Source of the DNA: Nocardioides sp. S-1144
GTDB lineage: Bacteria > Actinomycetota > Actinomycetes > Propionibacteriales > Nocardioidaceae
Length of the DNA: 64,000 bases
Assembly: GCF_005954645.2 (NCBI RefSeq)
Contig: NZ_CP040695.2
Coordinates: 868,001 to 932,000, forward strand
Reading direction: 5' to 3'
This document shows positions 16,791 to 25,092 of the stretch, one piece after another. A program made the translations under genes and the position numbers. Under the pieces are notes generated by a model. It made no database searches, was not told the DNA's origin, and saw nothing but the letters and a program-made list of their open reading frames with translations. How positions within the stretch are numbered: the stretch's first letter is position 1; each line of letters opens with the position of its first letter.

Positions 16791-18391
16791 GTCGGGCGTC
16801 TCGGGTCCCGACCGTTCCGAGCCTGCCGCCCCAGGTCTCGCCGCCGCAGGTCGCGCTCACCCACGTGCCGCTGCACGCGCTGGTCGGCGTCGACGTCGTG
16901 GCGCTGCCGGTGCTGCCGGCCGACGGTGCGGACGGGGGTGCGGACGGGGCCGACGGCGCTGATGCGCCGCTGCTCGGTCCCGGCGCGGCCGAGCTGGCCG
17001 AGCTGCTCGACCTCGACCTGGTGGCGATCGCCGAGGCCGCCGGGCTCACCGGCGCCGTCGGGGAGTCCCTCGTCGTCCCGGTGCCGCTCGGCGCGCCCGA
17101 GAACGCCGACCTGCGCGCCGTCGTCCTGCTCGGCGTGGGTGGGCAGAGCCCCACCGACCTGCGGCGCGCCGCGGCCACGCTGGCGCGCGTCGTCCGCGAC
17201 CGCGACGCCGTGGCGACCACGATCGCCGCGCTCGACGCCGAGCACGGCATCGAGGCCGCCGTCGTCGGGCTGATGCTCGGCTCGTTCTCCTTCAGCTGGC
17301 GCTCGCGCCCGCCCGAGCACGTGCCGGTGCGCAGCGTCGTCCTGGCCGGCCTGCCCGAGCACGCCGCCGACGTCGACGCCGCGGCCCTCGACCGGGCCCT
17401 CGCCCTCGGCGGCGCCGCCTGGCGGGCCCGCACCCTGGCGACCGTGCCGTCCAACCTCAAGAACCCCGCCTGGCTCGCCGCGCGGGCCGAGGAGATCGCC
17501 GAGGAGGCCGGGCTCACCTGCCGGGTCTGGGACGACGAGCAGCTGCGCGCCGAGGGCTTCGGCGGCATCATCGGCGTCGGCCAGGGCTCCGCGACCCCGC
17601 CGCGGCTGATCCGGCTCGACTACAGCCCGCCCGGCGCCACGAGGAAGACCCCCACCGTCGTCCTGGTCGGCAAGGGCATCACCTTCGACACCGGCGGCAT
17701 CTCCATCAAGCCCGCCCAGGGCATGGTCGCGATGAAGCGCGACATGACCGGCGGCGCCGTCGTGCTGTCCGCGATGGCCGCGCTCGGCGCGGTCGGCTGC
17801 CCGGTCCGGGTGGTCGGTCTGGTGCCGGCCGCCGAGAACGCCGTCTCCGGCAGCGCCACCCGCCCCGGCGACGTCCTGCGTCACTACGGCGGTCGCACCT
17901 CCGAGGTCACCAACACCGACGCCGAGGGCCGCCTGGTGCTCGGCGACGCCCTCGCCTACGCCGTCGCCGAGCTCGACCCCGCGGTCGTGGTCGACGTCGC
18001 CACCCTCACCGGCGGCGCCAAGGTCGCGCTGGGGCAGCAGGTCGGCGCGCTCTTCGCCAACGACGACGCCCTCGCCGGCCACCTCCTCGACGCCGGCACC
18101 AGCGCCGGCGAGCCGTTCTGGCGGCTGCCGCTCTTCGCCGGCTACGAGGAGAAGCTCGCCTCCAAGGTCGCCGACGCCGACAACGGTCCCAGCGGGCCCG
18201 GTGCCGTGATGGCCGCGCTGTTCCTCCAGCACTTCGTGGGCGGGCTCCCGTGGGCGCACCTCGACATCGCCTCGGTCGGCGACGTGCCCGACGACCGCTA
18301 CGAGTGGACCGAGGGCCCCTCCGGCTTCGGCGCCCGCGCGCTGCTGACCTGGCTCGGCGACCACGACCCGCTCGCCGGCGTCGGCGCCTGA
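16787..18391 (+). CDS. pepA: Leucyl aminopeptidase (M17)
   Basis: Two-metal cytosolic aminopeptidase for peptide turnover, 534 residues. The N-terminal domain is poorly conserved; the C-terminal catalytic domain contains GKGITFDTGGISIKP (metal and catalytic Lys/Asp), MKRDMTGGAVV and NTDAEGRLVLGDALAY (the family signature NTDAEGRL), then GQQVGALFANDD. It is nearly 30 residues longer than the E. coli enzyme because of an Asp/Ala/Gly insert near residue 45. The GTG start overlaps the DUF3117 stop and the last base of its TGA is the A of the next ATG, giving a three-gene operon. Confidence 0.95.
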   Translation: MSRASRVPTVPSLPPQVSPPQVALTHVPLHALVGVDVVALPVLPADGADGGADGADGADAPLLGPGAAELAELLDLDLVAIAEAAGLTGAVGESLVVPVPLGAPENADLRAVVLLGVGGQSPTDLRRAAATLARVVRDRDAVATTIAALDAEHGIEAAVVGLMLGSFSFSWRSRPPEHVPVRSVVLAGLPEHAADVDAAALDRALALGGAAWRARTLATVPSNLKNPAWLAARAEEIAEEAGLTCRVWDDEQLRAEGFGGIIGVGQGSATPPRLIRLDYSPPGATRKTPTVVLVGKGITFDTGGISIKPAQGMVAMKRDMTGGAVVLSAMAALGAVGCPVRVVGLVPAAENAVSGSATRPGDVLRHYGGRTSEVTNTDAEGRLVLGDALAYAVAELDPAVVVDVATLTGGAKVALGQQVGALFANDDALAGHLLDAGTSAGEPFWRLPLFAGYEEKLASKVADADNGPSGPGAVMAALFLQHFVGGLPWAHLDIASVGDVPDDRYEWTEGPSGFGARALLTWLGDHDPLAGVGA

Positions 18392-18729
18392 TGCGCTCCC
18401 TGACGATCCGCTGGTCGCTCGCCGACGCGCCCGTCGGCGTCGAGAGCGAGCTGGCGGCGTTCGTCGCCGGGACCTCCCACGCCCGCTTCACCGGGATGCC
18501 CGGCCTGCGCTACAAGGTCTGGCGGGTCCGTCCCGGCGAGTGGTTCGAGGGGTTCTACGTCTTCACCACCGACGCCGACCGCGCCGAGTTCCAGCAGGCC
18601 TTCGTCGACACCATGGCCGAGGCCCCCGGCACCCGGATGATCGGCAGCCTGCCGGTCACCGTCGAGGAGTCCGAGGTCGTCGCCGTCGCCGAGGGCTGGG
18701 ACGGCTTCCAGCCCGCCGCCCGCGCCTGA
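18391..18729 (+). CDS. YdhR-like monooxygenase-fold protein
   Basis: A 112-residue protein resembling the YdhR/ABM ferredoxin-like fold family: RWSLADAPVGVESELAAFVA, then GMPGLRYKVWRVRPGEWFEG, FYVFTTDADRAEFQQAF and a strand GSLPVTVEESEVVAVAEGW. Members are dimeric and some are heme-free monooxygenases, but no cofactor residue can be picked out here, so enzymatic activity is open. Its ATG shares a base with the pepA stop, so it is the last gene of that operon. A repeat cluster follows directly. Confidence 0.72.
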   Translation: MRSLTIRWSLADAPVGVESELAAFVAGTSHARFTGMPGLRYKVWRVRPGEWFEGFYVFTTDADRAEFQQAFVDTMAEAPGTRMIGSLPVTVEESEVVAVAEGWDGFQPAARA

Positions 18730-18750
18730 GGTCGGCAACAGGCCGTCGCG

Positions 18751-19080
18751 GCGGAGGTTGAGCAAGCGAGCGCCGACGAAACTGCCGGAGGTTGAGCAAG
18801 CGAGCGCCAGCGAGCGCCGACGAAACCGGTCGAGTGCGTCGGAGGTTGAGCAAGCGAGCGCCAGCGAGCGCCGACGAAACCGGTCCCGATCCGCCAAGCG
18901 AGCGCCGACGAAACCGGTCGAGCACGTCGGAGGTTGAGCAAGCGAGCGCCAGCGAGCGCCGACGAAACCGGTCCCGATCCGCCGGAGGTTGAGCAAGCGA
19001 GCGCCACGAGCGCCGACGAAACCGCTCCGGATCCGCCGGAGGTTGAGCAAGCGAGCGCCAGCGAGCGCCGACGAAACCGC
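18751..19080. repeat. Cluster of GGAGGTTGAGCAAGCGAGCG repeats
   Basis: About seven full or partial copies of an element made of GGAGGTTGAGCAAGCGAGCG, an optional CCAGCGAGCG, and CCGACGAAACCGGT. Copies begin near 18752, 18787, 18841, 18894 (truncated), 18928, 18983 and 19038. Separators of about 10-15 bp (such as cgagtgcgtc, cccgatccgc) vary. It fills most of a 478-bp gap between a + strand operon and the convergent O-methyltransferase gene. Similar intergenic elements are common in Nocardioides-type genomes (from memory). No reading frame of interest. Confidence 0.9.
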
Positions 19081-19207
19081 AGGCCTCGAAGACCCTGCCT
19101 CGGCGGGCCGGACGTCTCGACACACGGGCCGCGACCTCGTGCCCCGGTCGCGCCGCCTGCCCGACGGCCAACGAGCTGACCTGCCCTCGCAGGCTCGGGC
19201 GGTTAGC
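19081..19207. other. Intergenic spacer without a recognised gene
   Basis: Rest of the gap between the repeat cluster and the O-methyltransferase stop codon. It holds a GC-rich run (gccgcgacctcgtgccccgg) and no repeat copy, promoter or reading frame I can support. Confidence 0.6.
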
Positions 19208-19867
19208 TCAGTCCTGCTCCTGGACCCACTCCTTCTTGGCGAGCAGCAGGCCATCGCCGACGGGCAGCAGGACCGGGACCAGGCTCTCGTGCTCGGCGAC
19301 CAGGCGGGTCAGGTCGCGCACGGCGACGGTCTCCTCGTCGCGCCGCGACGGGTCGGCGACGCGGTCGTGCCACAGCGCGTTGTCGAAGACGACGACGCCG
19401 CCGGGACGCAGCAGGCGCAGCGCCTCGGTGAGGTAGCTGCCGTACTCGGTCTTGTCGCCGTCGGCGAAGACGATGTCGTAGTGGCCGTCGGTGAGCCGGG
19501 GGAGGACGTCGAGCGCCGCGCCCGGGATCGTGCGTACCCGCTGGCTGGCGAACCCGGCCGCAGTGAACGCCTCGCGGGCCAGGCGCTGGTGCTCGGCCTC
19601 GAGGTCGACCGTCGTCAGGACGCCGTCGGGGCGCATGCCGCGCAGCAGCCACAGCCCCGAGACGCCGGTGCCGGTGCCGATCTCGACCACCGAGCGAGCC
19701 TCCAGCACCGAGGCCAGGAAGCGCAGCGCGGCGCCGCCACCGGTGCCGATCGGCGTGACGCCGACCTCGGTGGCCCGCTCGCGGGCGGCGGCGAGCACGG
19801 CGTCCTCGGCGACGTAGTTCTCGGCGAAGGTCCAGCTGGCGGTCGAGAGGGGTGCGGTGCTCGGCAT
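19208..19867 (-). CDS. Class I SAM O-methyltransferase
   Basis: S-adenosylmethionine-dependent O-methyltransferase of the catechol-type family 3, 219 residues. SAM motif I reads VVEIGTGTGVSGLWLL, followed by LTTVDLEAEHQRLA (acidic ribose contact), and the metal-binding aspartates lie in YDIVFADGDKTEY and GGVVVFDNALW. The gene is divergent from sigE. The same arrangement (Rv1220c next to sigE) is known in Mycobacterium tuberculosis, which supports orthology. The substrate is unknown. The 110-bp region between the two starts should carry both promoters. Confidence 0.9.
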   Translation of the reverse strand: MPSTAPLSTASWTFAENYVAEDAVLAAARERATEVGVTPIGTGGGAALRFLASVLEARSVVEIGTGTGVSGLWLLRGMRPDGVLTTVDLEAEHQRLAREAFTAAGFASQRVRTIPGAALDVLPRLTDGHYDIVFADGDKTEYGSYLTEALRLLRPGGVVVFDNALWHDRVADPSRRDEETVAVRDLTRLVAEHESLVPVLLPVGDGLLLAKKEWVQEQD

Positions 19868-19939
19868 GGTCGAACGCTATCGCCACCGCGGGCCCGGAGC
19901 CGGGAACACCGGCCGTCGGTCGCTCGTTGGTTGCTCACA

Positions 19940-19970
19940 GGGAACGTTCAGCAGGGACCTCTAGCGTGTG
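19940..19970 (+). promoter_or_regulatory. Possible ECF-type promoter of sigE (GGGAAC ... CGTG)
   Basis: GGGAAC at 19940-19945 followed after about 19 bp by CGTG resembles the GGAAC/GTT pattern used by SigE-type ECF factors and would allow autoregulation. TAGCGT at 19962-19967 could instead serve as a housekeeping -10. Confidence 0.35.
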
Positions 19971-19977
19971 AGGACAG

Positions 19978-20625
19978 ATGGCCACCAGCCGCAGGGCACC
20001 ACGGAAGACCAAGGATCGGGGCGCGACCATGAGCGAGGTCGTCGACACAGAGGTTCCCACCTGGGACGAGATCGTCGAGCGCCACTCCGACCGGGTCTAC
20101 CGGCTGGCCTACCGCCTCACCGGCAACCGGCCCGACGCCGAGGACCTCACGCAGGAGGTCTTCGTCCGGGTCTTCCGGTCGCTGTCGACCTACACGCCCG
20201 GCACCTTCGAGGGCTGGCTGCACCGCATCACCACCAACCTCTTCCTCGACCAGGCTCGGCGCAAGCAGCGGATCCGCTTCGACGCGCTCTCCGACGAGCG
20301 GGTCGACCGCCTCACCAGCGCCTCGCCGGCGCCCGACACGGCCTACGCCGACCGCACCTTCGACGACGACGTCGAGCAGGCGCTCGCCACGCTGCCGCCC
20401 GACTTCCGCGTCGCCGTCGTCCTGTGCGACGTCGAGGGCCTCACCTACGAGGAGATCGCCTCCATCCTCGGCGCCAAGCTCGGCACGGTCCGCTCCCGCA
20501 TCCACCGCGGTCGCGCGATGCTCCGCAAGGCCCTGGCGCACCGCGCCCCGGCGGCCGGGCGCGCCCGCTACTCCGGTCCGGCCGCGCCGGTGACCGCCCC
20601 GGTGGCGATCGGCGACGTCTCGTGA
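19978..20625 (+). CDS. sigE: ECF RNA polymerase sigma factor, SigE type
   Basis: Extracytoplasmic-function sigma factor directing envelope-stress transcription, 215 residues. Region 2 reads [31 protein letters not shown] and region 4 [23 protein letters not shown] with [14 protein letters not shown]. The N-terminal ~25 residues are basic and less conserved; an internal ATG at 20029 ([10 protein letters not shown]) could be a second start, and mycobacterial SigE is known to use alternative starts. Downstream come the anti-sigma factor (overlapping GTGA) and an HtrA-like protease, the mycobacterial sigE order. Confidence 0.94.
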   Translation: MATSRRAPRKTKDRGATMSEVVDTEVPTWDEIVERHSDRVYRLAYRLTGNRPDAEDLTQEVFVRVFRSLSTYTPGTFEGWLHRITTNLFLDQARRKQRIRFDALSDERVDRLTSASPAPDTAYADRTFDDDVEQALATLPPDFRVAVVLCDVEGLTYEEIASILGAKLGTVRSRIHRGRAMLRKALAHRAPAAGRARYSGPAAPVTAPVAIGDVS

Positions 20626-21143
20626 GCGCCCACCTCGGACGCCGCGTCAGCGACCTGCTCGACGGCCAGCTCTCGGCCGCCGAGACCGAGGCCGCCTGGT
20701 CGCACGTGCACACCTGTCACCAGTGCCGCGACGACGTCGAGCGCGAGGGCTGGGTCAAGACCCGTCTCTCCACGCTCGCCCTCGACGTCGACGACAACCG
20801 CTGCGCCCCCGACCGGTTGAAGGGTGCTCTGCTCGGGATGCCGCCGGGCGACTGCTACCTGCGCCCCTCCGGCCTCGGGATGTTCGCCCACCACGACGCG
20901 CTGTCCGACGGCGACCACCCGGGCGCCCACCGCCCGCGGGCCCGCCGCACGGTCGGGATGGCCGCGCTCGGCGGCGGCGCCGTGGGGGCCGCCGTGCTCG
21001 GCGTCCTGGCCCTCGGGACGGCGCCGGCCGACGCCCCGTCGTTCGACCGTCGCTACCAGCAGGTGCCGGCCAGCCCGGTCTCCTCGCCGAACCCGAGCCC
21101 CGCGCGGCTGCCGGTGAAGCTGCCGTCACGGCTGCCGGGCTGA
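20622..21143 (+). CDS. rseA: Zinc-finger anti-sigma factor (RseA-like)
   Basis: Binds and silences the sigma factor encoded just upstream. The 173-residue protein starts with an anti-sigma domain containing [12 protein letters not shown], the HxxxCxxC zinc motif found in redox-sensitive ZAS proteins (residues ~27-37). Residues ~110-130 ([25 protein letters not shown]) may be a membrane segment, with a Pro-rich tail outside; the mycobacterial RseA is regarded as soluble or membrane-associated, so this is uncertain. The GTG start overlaps the sigE stop, so the pair is made together. The protease gene follows 53 bp later. Confidence 0.85.
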   Translation: MSAHLGRRVSDLLDGQLSAAETEAAWSHVHTCHQCRDDVEREGWVKTRLSTLALDVDDNRCAPDRLKGALLGMPPGDCYLRPSGLGMFAHHDALSDGDHPGAHRPRARRTVGMAALGGGAVGAAVLGVLALGTAPADAPSFDRRYQQVPASPVSSPNPSPARLPVKLPSRLPG

Positions 21144-21196
21144 ACGACCTCCTTCCGAGTGAGGACCCCTCACCAGGCACAGGGGATGATGGTGCG

Positions 21197-22636
21197 GTGA
21201 ACGACCACCAGCCGGGCCCGACGAGCGCCGACGACGGCCTCGACGCCGACACCGACCCCGGCACCGACCCCGGCGCTGACTCCGGCGCCGAGGCGACCCT
21301 GCCGTTGTCGCTCGACGCCGGGCGGCACGTCGCCGACCCCGCCGGCGACGCCGTCCCGGTGACGGACGCCGTGCCCGGACCCGTCCCCGGTCCGGTGCCG
21401 GGGCCCGCGCAGGGTCCCGTGCCGCAGTGGACGCCGCCGTCCGGACCGCTGCCCGCCGCCCCCGACCGGCCGTGGCACGACTACGCCGGCACGACGTACC
21501 CGATGCCGCTCGGCCCGGGCCCGATCCCCGCCCGCTCCTCGCGGCCCAGCGGCTGGATCTGGCCGGTGGTCGCGGTCATCGCTCTCGTCGTCGGGCTCCT
21601 CGGCGGCATCGCCGGGGCGGCCGTCCACGACCAGGCCGCCGACGACAGCGCGCCCGAGCGCTACGCCGGCCTCGACGACGACGCGATCGTCGAGCTGCCG
21701 CCGGTCGAGACCGGCGGCGTCACCGCGGTCGCCGAGGCGGTGTTGCCGAGCACGGTGCAGATCATCGCCGAGCTCGACGGGAACCCGCAGGGGGCCACGG
21801 GCTCCGGCTTCGTGATCGACGTCGACGGCCACATCGTCACCAACAACCACGTCGTCGAGTCGGCCGCCGAGAACGACGGCCCGGTCCAGGTCGTCGACCA
21901 GCAGGGCGACACCTACGACGCCGAGATCGTCGGCCGCAGCCCGGTCTACGACATCGCGGTGCTCCAGGTGCCCGACGACGCCGACCTCGAGCCGGCCGCG
22001 CTCGGCACCACCGAGGGGCTGCGCGTCGGCGACGGCGTCGTGGCCATCGGCTCGCCGCTCGGGCTCAGCGCCACCGTCACCGCCGGCATCGTCAGCGCCC
22101 TCAACCGCCCCGTCACCACCGGGACGCCGGGCGACGACTCCTCCTACATCAACGCCGTCCAGACCGATGCGGCCATCAACCCCGGCAACTCCGGCGGCCC
22201 GCTGGTCAACCTGCGCGGCCAGGTCGTCGGGGTGAACTCGGCCATCGCGACGTCGGGCGGCGCCACCAACGGCGAGGCCGGCAACATCGGCGTCGGGTTC
22301 GCGATCCCGGTCGAGCAGGTCCGGATCACCGCCGACCAGATCCTCCAGACCGGCGAGGCCCGCTACCCGGTCATCGGCGCCCAGGTCGGCGGCAACGGCG
22401 GCACCGGCGTCTCCGGCGCCTTCCTCTCCAAGGTGACCGACGGGACGCCGGCCGACGACGCCGGGCTCGAGGACGGCGACGTCGTCGTCGAGGTCGACGG
22501 CATGCGCGTCGTCGACGGGATCTCGCTGATCGTCAACATCCGCACCCACCAGCCCGGGGACACCGTCGACTTCGTCTTCGTCCGCGACGGCAAGGAGCGC
22601 ACCGCGTCGATCACCCTCGACTCCGAGGTGGGTTGA
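21197..22636 (+). CDS. htrA: HtrA/DegP-like membrane serine protease with PDZ domain
   Basis: Envelope quality-control protease, 479 residues. Residues 1-110 are an acidic and Pro-rich cytoplasmic segment with GPVPGPVPGP repeats; a membrane helix follows (WIWPVVAVIALVVGLLGGIAG). The trypsin-like domain has the full triad: H218 (VTNNHVV), D252 (VYDIAVL) and S332 (GNSGGPL). A PDZ domain fills the C-terminus (GTPADDAGLEDGDVVVEVDG). Position behind sigE and the anti-sigma gene matches mycobacterial Rv1223. The GTG start is inferred from a GATGAT box just upstream and the onset of the acidic region. tatB, next in mycobacteria, is missing here. Confidence 0.92.
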   Translation: MNDHQPGPTSADDGLDADTDPGTDPGADSGAEATLPLSLDAGRHVADPAGDAVPVTDAVPGPVPGPVPGPAQGPVPQWTPPSGPLPAAPDRPWHDYAGTTYPMPLGPGPIPARSSRPSGWIWPVVAVIALVVGLLGGIAGAAVHDQAADDSAPERYAGLDDDAIVELPPVETGGVTAVAEAVLPSTVQIIAELDGNPQGATGSGFVIDVDGHIVTNNHVVESAAENDGPVQVVDQQGDTYDAEIVGRSPVYDIAVLQVPDDADLEPAALGTTEGLRVGDGVVAIGSPLGLSATVTAGIVSALNRPVTTGTPGDDSSYINAVQTDAAINPGNSGGPLVNLRGQVVGVNSAIATSGGATNGEAGNIGVGFAIPVEQVRITADQILQTGEARYPVIGAQVGGNGGTGVSGAFLSKVTDGTPADDAGLEDGDVVVEVDGMRVVDGISLIVNIRTHQPGDTVDFVFVRDGKERTASITLDSEVG

Positions 22637-22639
22637 GCC

Positions 22640-22658
22640 GGACCGAGGAACGAGGTCC
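22640..22658. repeat. Short hairpin repeat GGACCGAGGAACGAGGTCC
   Basis: Inverted repeat just after the htrA stop. Closely related copies stand at 28855-28873 and 28905-28923, so it is a dispersed family. It may serve as terminator. A second hairpin (CACGCGCT ... AGCGCGTG) follows at about 22688-22713 inside a ggtggtcgagcaaggag ... cgtcgagaccc element. Confidence 0.75.
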
Positions 22659-22770
22659 GGGTCGACAACGGTGGTCGAGCAAGGAGTCACGCGCTGAGCC
22701 TGCGGAGCGCGTGAACCGACGCGTCGAGACCCGGTGGGAGAGCCCGGGAAGCCTCGCGAGGCCCGCGGTG

Positions 22771-22810
22771 GCGCCCGCCGGCGCCCGCCGGCGCTCGCCG
22801 GCGTTCGCCG
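22771..22810. repeat. Four tandem 10-bp units (GCGCCCGCCG type)
   Basis: Units gcgcccgccg, gcgcccgccg, gcgctcgccg and gcgttcgccg lie directly downstream of the stop of the minus-strand HTH gene. Confidence 0.8.
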
Positions 22811-22812
22811 GG

Positions 22813-23064
22813 TCAGCCCCCGAGGCGGGAGCCGTCCTCCTCGGCCTCGACGAACGGGTGCTCGGCGACGAACGTCGCGGTGTCGGTGTAGGCGCGGGCG
22901 ATGTACTCCTCCAGCTTGGAGGCCTCGACGCGCCACTGGCCGCGTCCGCCGATCTTGATGGCCTCGAGCTCGCCGCGGCGCACCATCGCGTAGACCTGGG
23001 CGCTGGAGGTGCTGAGCACCTCGGCCACGTCGGCGAGGGTGAGGAAGCGCGGGGTGCCGGCCAT
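22813..23064 (-). CDS. Small helix-turn-helix protein (MerR/excisionase type)
   Basis: An 83-residue DNA-binding protein. The N-terminal half is a winged HTH of the excisionase/BldC-like family: FLTLADVAEVLSTSSAQVYA (helix-turn-helix), then MVRRGELEAIKIGGRGQWRV (wing), with W and R at the usual places. The C-terminal ~30 residues are acidic (VAEHPFVEAEEDGSRLGG). The gene is divergent from the CpaB-like pilus gene with a 100-bp shared promoter region, so a role in regulating pilus genes is plausible (inference). No phage integrase lies nearby, so it is unlikely to be a phage excisionase. Confidence 0.83.
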   Translation of the reverse strand: MAGTPRFLTLADVAEVLSTSSAQVYAMVRRGELEAIKIGGRGQWRVEASKLEEYIARAYTDTATFVAEHPFVEAEEDGSRLGG

Positions 23065-23164
23065 GCGCCCATCGTCGCACCTCCCCGCTGCTCGTCGTCA
23101 CCCTCCCGGCAGGGCTGTGGACGAGGGGCTGGTCGATCCGGCCGGGCGGGCTCACAATGTCGGC

Positions 23165-23851
23165 GTGTCCAGGAAACTCGGGAGTCCTGACGACCTCGGC
23201 GCGCGCGGCCCGGTGCCGCCCGCCGTCCGGTCGTCCTCACCAGGCTGGCGCGACCCGCGGCTGTGGGTCGGCGTCGCGATCGTCGCGGCCTCGGTCGTGG
23301 TCGGGGCGCGCGTGCTCGCCGACGCCGACGACACCGTCCAGGTGTGGGCGGTGGCCGAGGACGCCGGGGTCGGCGAGCGGCTCGATCCCGACGGGCTGGT
23401 GGCCCGGCGGGTGCGCTTCGCCGACGACGAGGACCTGACCCGCTACTTCACCGTCGACGACGAGCTGCCCGACGACCTCACCGTGCTCCGCGGCCTCGGC
23501 GGGGGCGAGCTGCTGCCGCGCTCGGCGATCGGCACGACCGACGACGCGGGCACCGTCACGGTGTCGCTGGCGGTCACGCCGCTGCTGGTGCCGAGCGGGG
23601 TCGGGCCGGGGGCCGTCGTCGACGTCTACGTCACCGGCGACGCCGCGCTCGACGCCCGGGTGCGGCGCGACGCGGGCGAGCCGGCGCTCGAGGGCGTGAC
23701 GGTGGTCGCCGCCCCGCCCACCGAGGACGGCTTCGCGCCCAGCGGTGAGCGGCAGGTCGAGCTGGCCGTCCCCGACGACGAGGTGGGCGCCTTCTACGGG
23801 CTCCTCGGCTCGCTCGGCACGCCGGTCGTCTCCCTGGCCCAGGTCGGCTGA
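23165..23851 (+). CDS. SAF-domain protein, CpaB/RcpC-like pilus assembly
   Basis: A 228-residue protein with one membrane anchor (RLWVGVAIVAASVVVGARVLAD, residues ~38-58) followed by a SAF domain (VWAVAEDAGVGERLDPDGLV, VLRGLGGGELLPRSAI, then VTVSLAVTPLLVPSGVGPG with a PGAVVDVYVTG loop). CpaB/RcpC proteins gate or stabilise the Tad pilus channel at the cell wall. The gene is in one operon with the CpaE-like ATPase (ATG overlapping its stop). The main Tad operon is 35 kb away. GTG 23165 is chosen because CACAAT lies just upstream and the N-terminus then reaches the anchor without a long tail. Confidence 0.8.
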   Translation: MSRKLGSPDDLGARGPVPPAVRSSSPGWRDPRLWVGVAIVAASVVVGARVLADADDTVQVWAVAEDAGVGERLDPDGLVARRVRFADDEDLTRYFTVDDELPDDLTVLRGLGGGELLPRSAIGTTDDAGTVTVSLAVTPLLVPSGVGPGAVVDVYVTGDAALDARVRRDAGEPALEGVTVVAAPPTEDGFAPSGERQVELAVPDDEVGAFYGLLGSLGTPVVSLAQVG

Positions 23852-25092
23852 TGATCGTCGTCCTCGTGGTCGCCGCCGGCGCCGCGTGGGAGTCACCGGC
23901 GCTGACGGCCCTGGGCGAGCACCCCCGCACCGTGGTGCTCAAGCGCTGCGTCGACGTCGACGACCTGCTGGCCGCGGCCTCGGCGGGCCAGGCGCAGGTC
24001 GCCGTCCTCGGCCTGGAGTCCCGCGGGCTCGACGCCGCCGCGGTCGCCCGCCTGCACGACCACGGCGTCCGGGCGGTCGCCGTCGTCCCCGACGACCAGC
24101 GCGACGCCGGGCGGGTGCGGGCGTCGCGGATCGGCATCGCCACCGTCGTGACCGTCTCGGCCGTCGCGACCCTGCCCGACGCCGTCCTGGCCGCCGACGC
24201 CCCCGCGACCCTCGGCCCGCCGCCGGCCGGCCCCCCGGACGCGGCCGGGCCGACGTCGTCGTCGCTGCCCGACACCGACCTCGTGCCGAGCGCCCCCGGC
24301 GGCCCCGCCGGACGGGTGGTCGTCGTGTGGGGACCGGCCGGGGCGCCGGGACGCAGCACGGTCGCCGCCGCCGTGGCCGCCGAGCTGGCCCGCCGCGGGC
24401 GGCGCACGATGCTCGTCGACGCCGACCCGTACGGCGGCACCGTCGGCCAGCAGCTGGGCATCATGGACGAGGTCTCGGGGCTGCTCTCGGCCGCACGGCT
24501 CGCGACCGCGGGCGAGCTGGGGGAGCGGTTCACGACCGTGCAGCGCGCGCTCGACCCGCGGTTGTCGGTGGTCACGGGCCTGCCCCGTCCCGACCGGTGG
24601 AGCGAGGTCCGCCCCGGCACCGTCGAGCACCTCCTCGAGCTCGGTCGCGGGCAGGGGGAGGTGGTCGTCGACACCGGGTTCAGCCTCGAGGGCGACGCGG
24701 CGCTCGACCTGGGCGCCCGTCCGTCCCGCAACCAGCTGACCCTCGGCGCGCTCGACGTCGCCGACGAGGTGCTGGTCGTCGGGGGCGCCGACCCGGTCGG
24801 GCTCTCCCGCCTGGCCCGCGCCCTGGTCGACCTGCGGGTCGTGCTCGACACCGGGCCGCCGCGGCCGGTGCGCGTCGTCGTCAACCGGATGCGTCCCTCG
24901 CTCGGCTGGTCGGAGAAGGACATCGCCGGGATGGTCGCGGGCTTCGGCCGCATCGCGGGCCTGCACTTCCTCCCCGACGACCGGGTCGCGGTCGACCGTG
25001 CCCTGGTCGCGGGGCGCACCCTGCTCGAGTCGGGCGAGTCGCCCCTGACCCGCGCGGTCGCCGTCCTCGTCGACTCCCTCAACCCCCGCTGA
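23851..25092 (+). CDS. CpaE-like P-loop ATPase with Arg in the Walker A motif
   Basis: MinD/ParA-like protein of 413 residues resembling CpaE/TadZ, which positions Tad pilus machinery. Residues 1-110 look like a degenerate receiver domain (VLGLESRGLDAAAVARLHDH, no phospho-Asp pattern). A Pro-rich linker is followed by the ATPase domain: WGPAGAPGRSTVAAAVAAEL, where the invariant Walker A lysine is R168; then MLVDADPYGG (switch I) and VVVDTGFSLE (Walker B). CpaE-like proteins with altered P-loops occur in actinobacteria. The ATG shares a base with the cpaB-like stop. Three palindromic repeats start 2 bp before the end of the gene. Confidence 0.82.
   Translation: MIVVLVVAAGAAWESPALTALGEHPRTVVLKRCVDVDDLLAAASAGQAQVAVLGLESRGLDAAAVARLHDHGVRAVAVVPDDQRDAGRVRASRIGIATVVTVSAVATLPDAVLAADAPATLGPPPAGPPDAAGPTSSSLPDTDLVPSAPGGPAGRVVVVWGPAGAPGRSTVAAAVAAELARRGRRTMLVDADPYGGTVGQQLGIMDEVSGLLSAARLATAGELGERFTTVQRALDPRLSVVTGLPRPDRWSEVRPGTVEHLLELGRGQGEVVVDTGFSLEGDAALDLGARPSRNQLTLGALDVADEVLVVGGADPVGLSRLARALVDLRVVLDTGPPRPVRVVVNRMRPSLGWSEKDIAGMVAGFGRIAGLHFLPDDRVAVDRALVAGRTLLESGESPLTRAVAVLVDSLNPR

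Noticed and set aside
18751..19080. Repeat cluster considered as a CRISPR array
   Set aside because: Repeat units vary in length, are partly deleted, and are separated by 10-15 bp remnants, not by unique spacers of constant length; no cas gene nearby.
22813..23064. Excisionase-like HTH gene as evidence for a prophage or integrative element
   Set aside because: No integrase, att repeats, tRNA gene or phage genes nearby; neighbours are pilus genes and composition is even.
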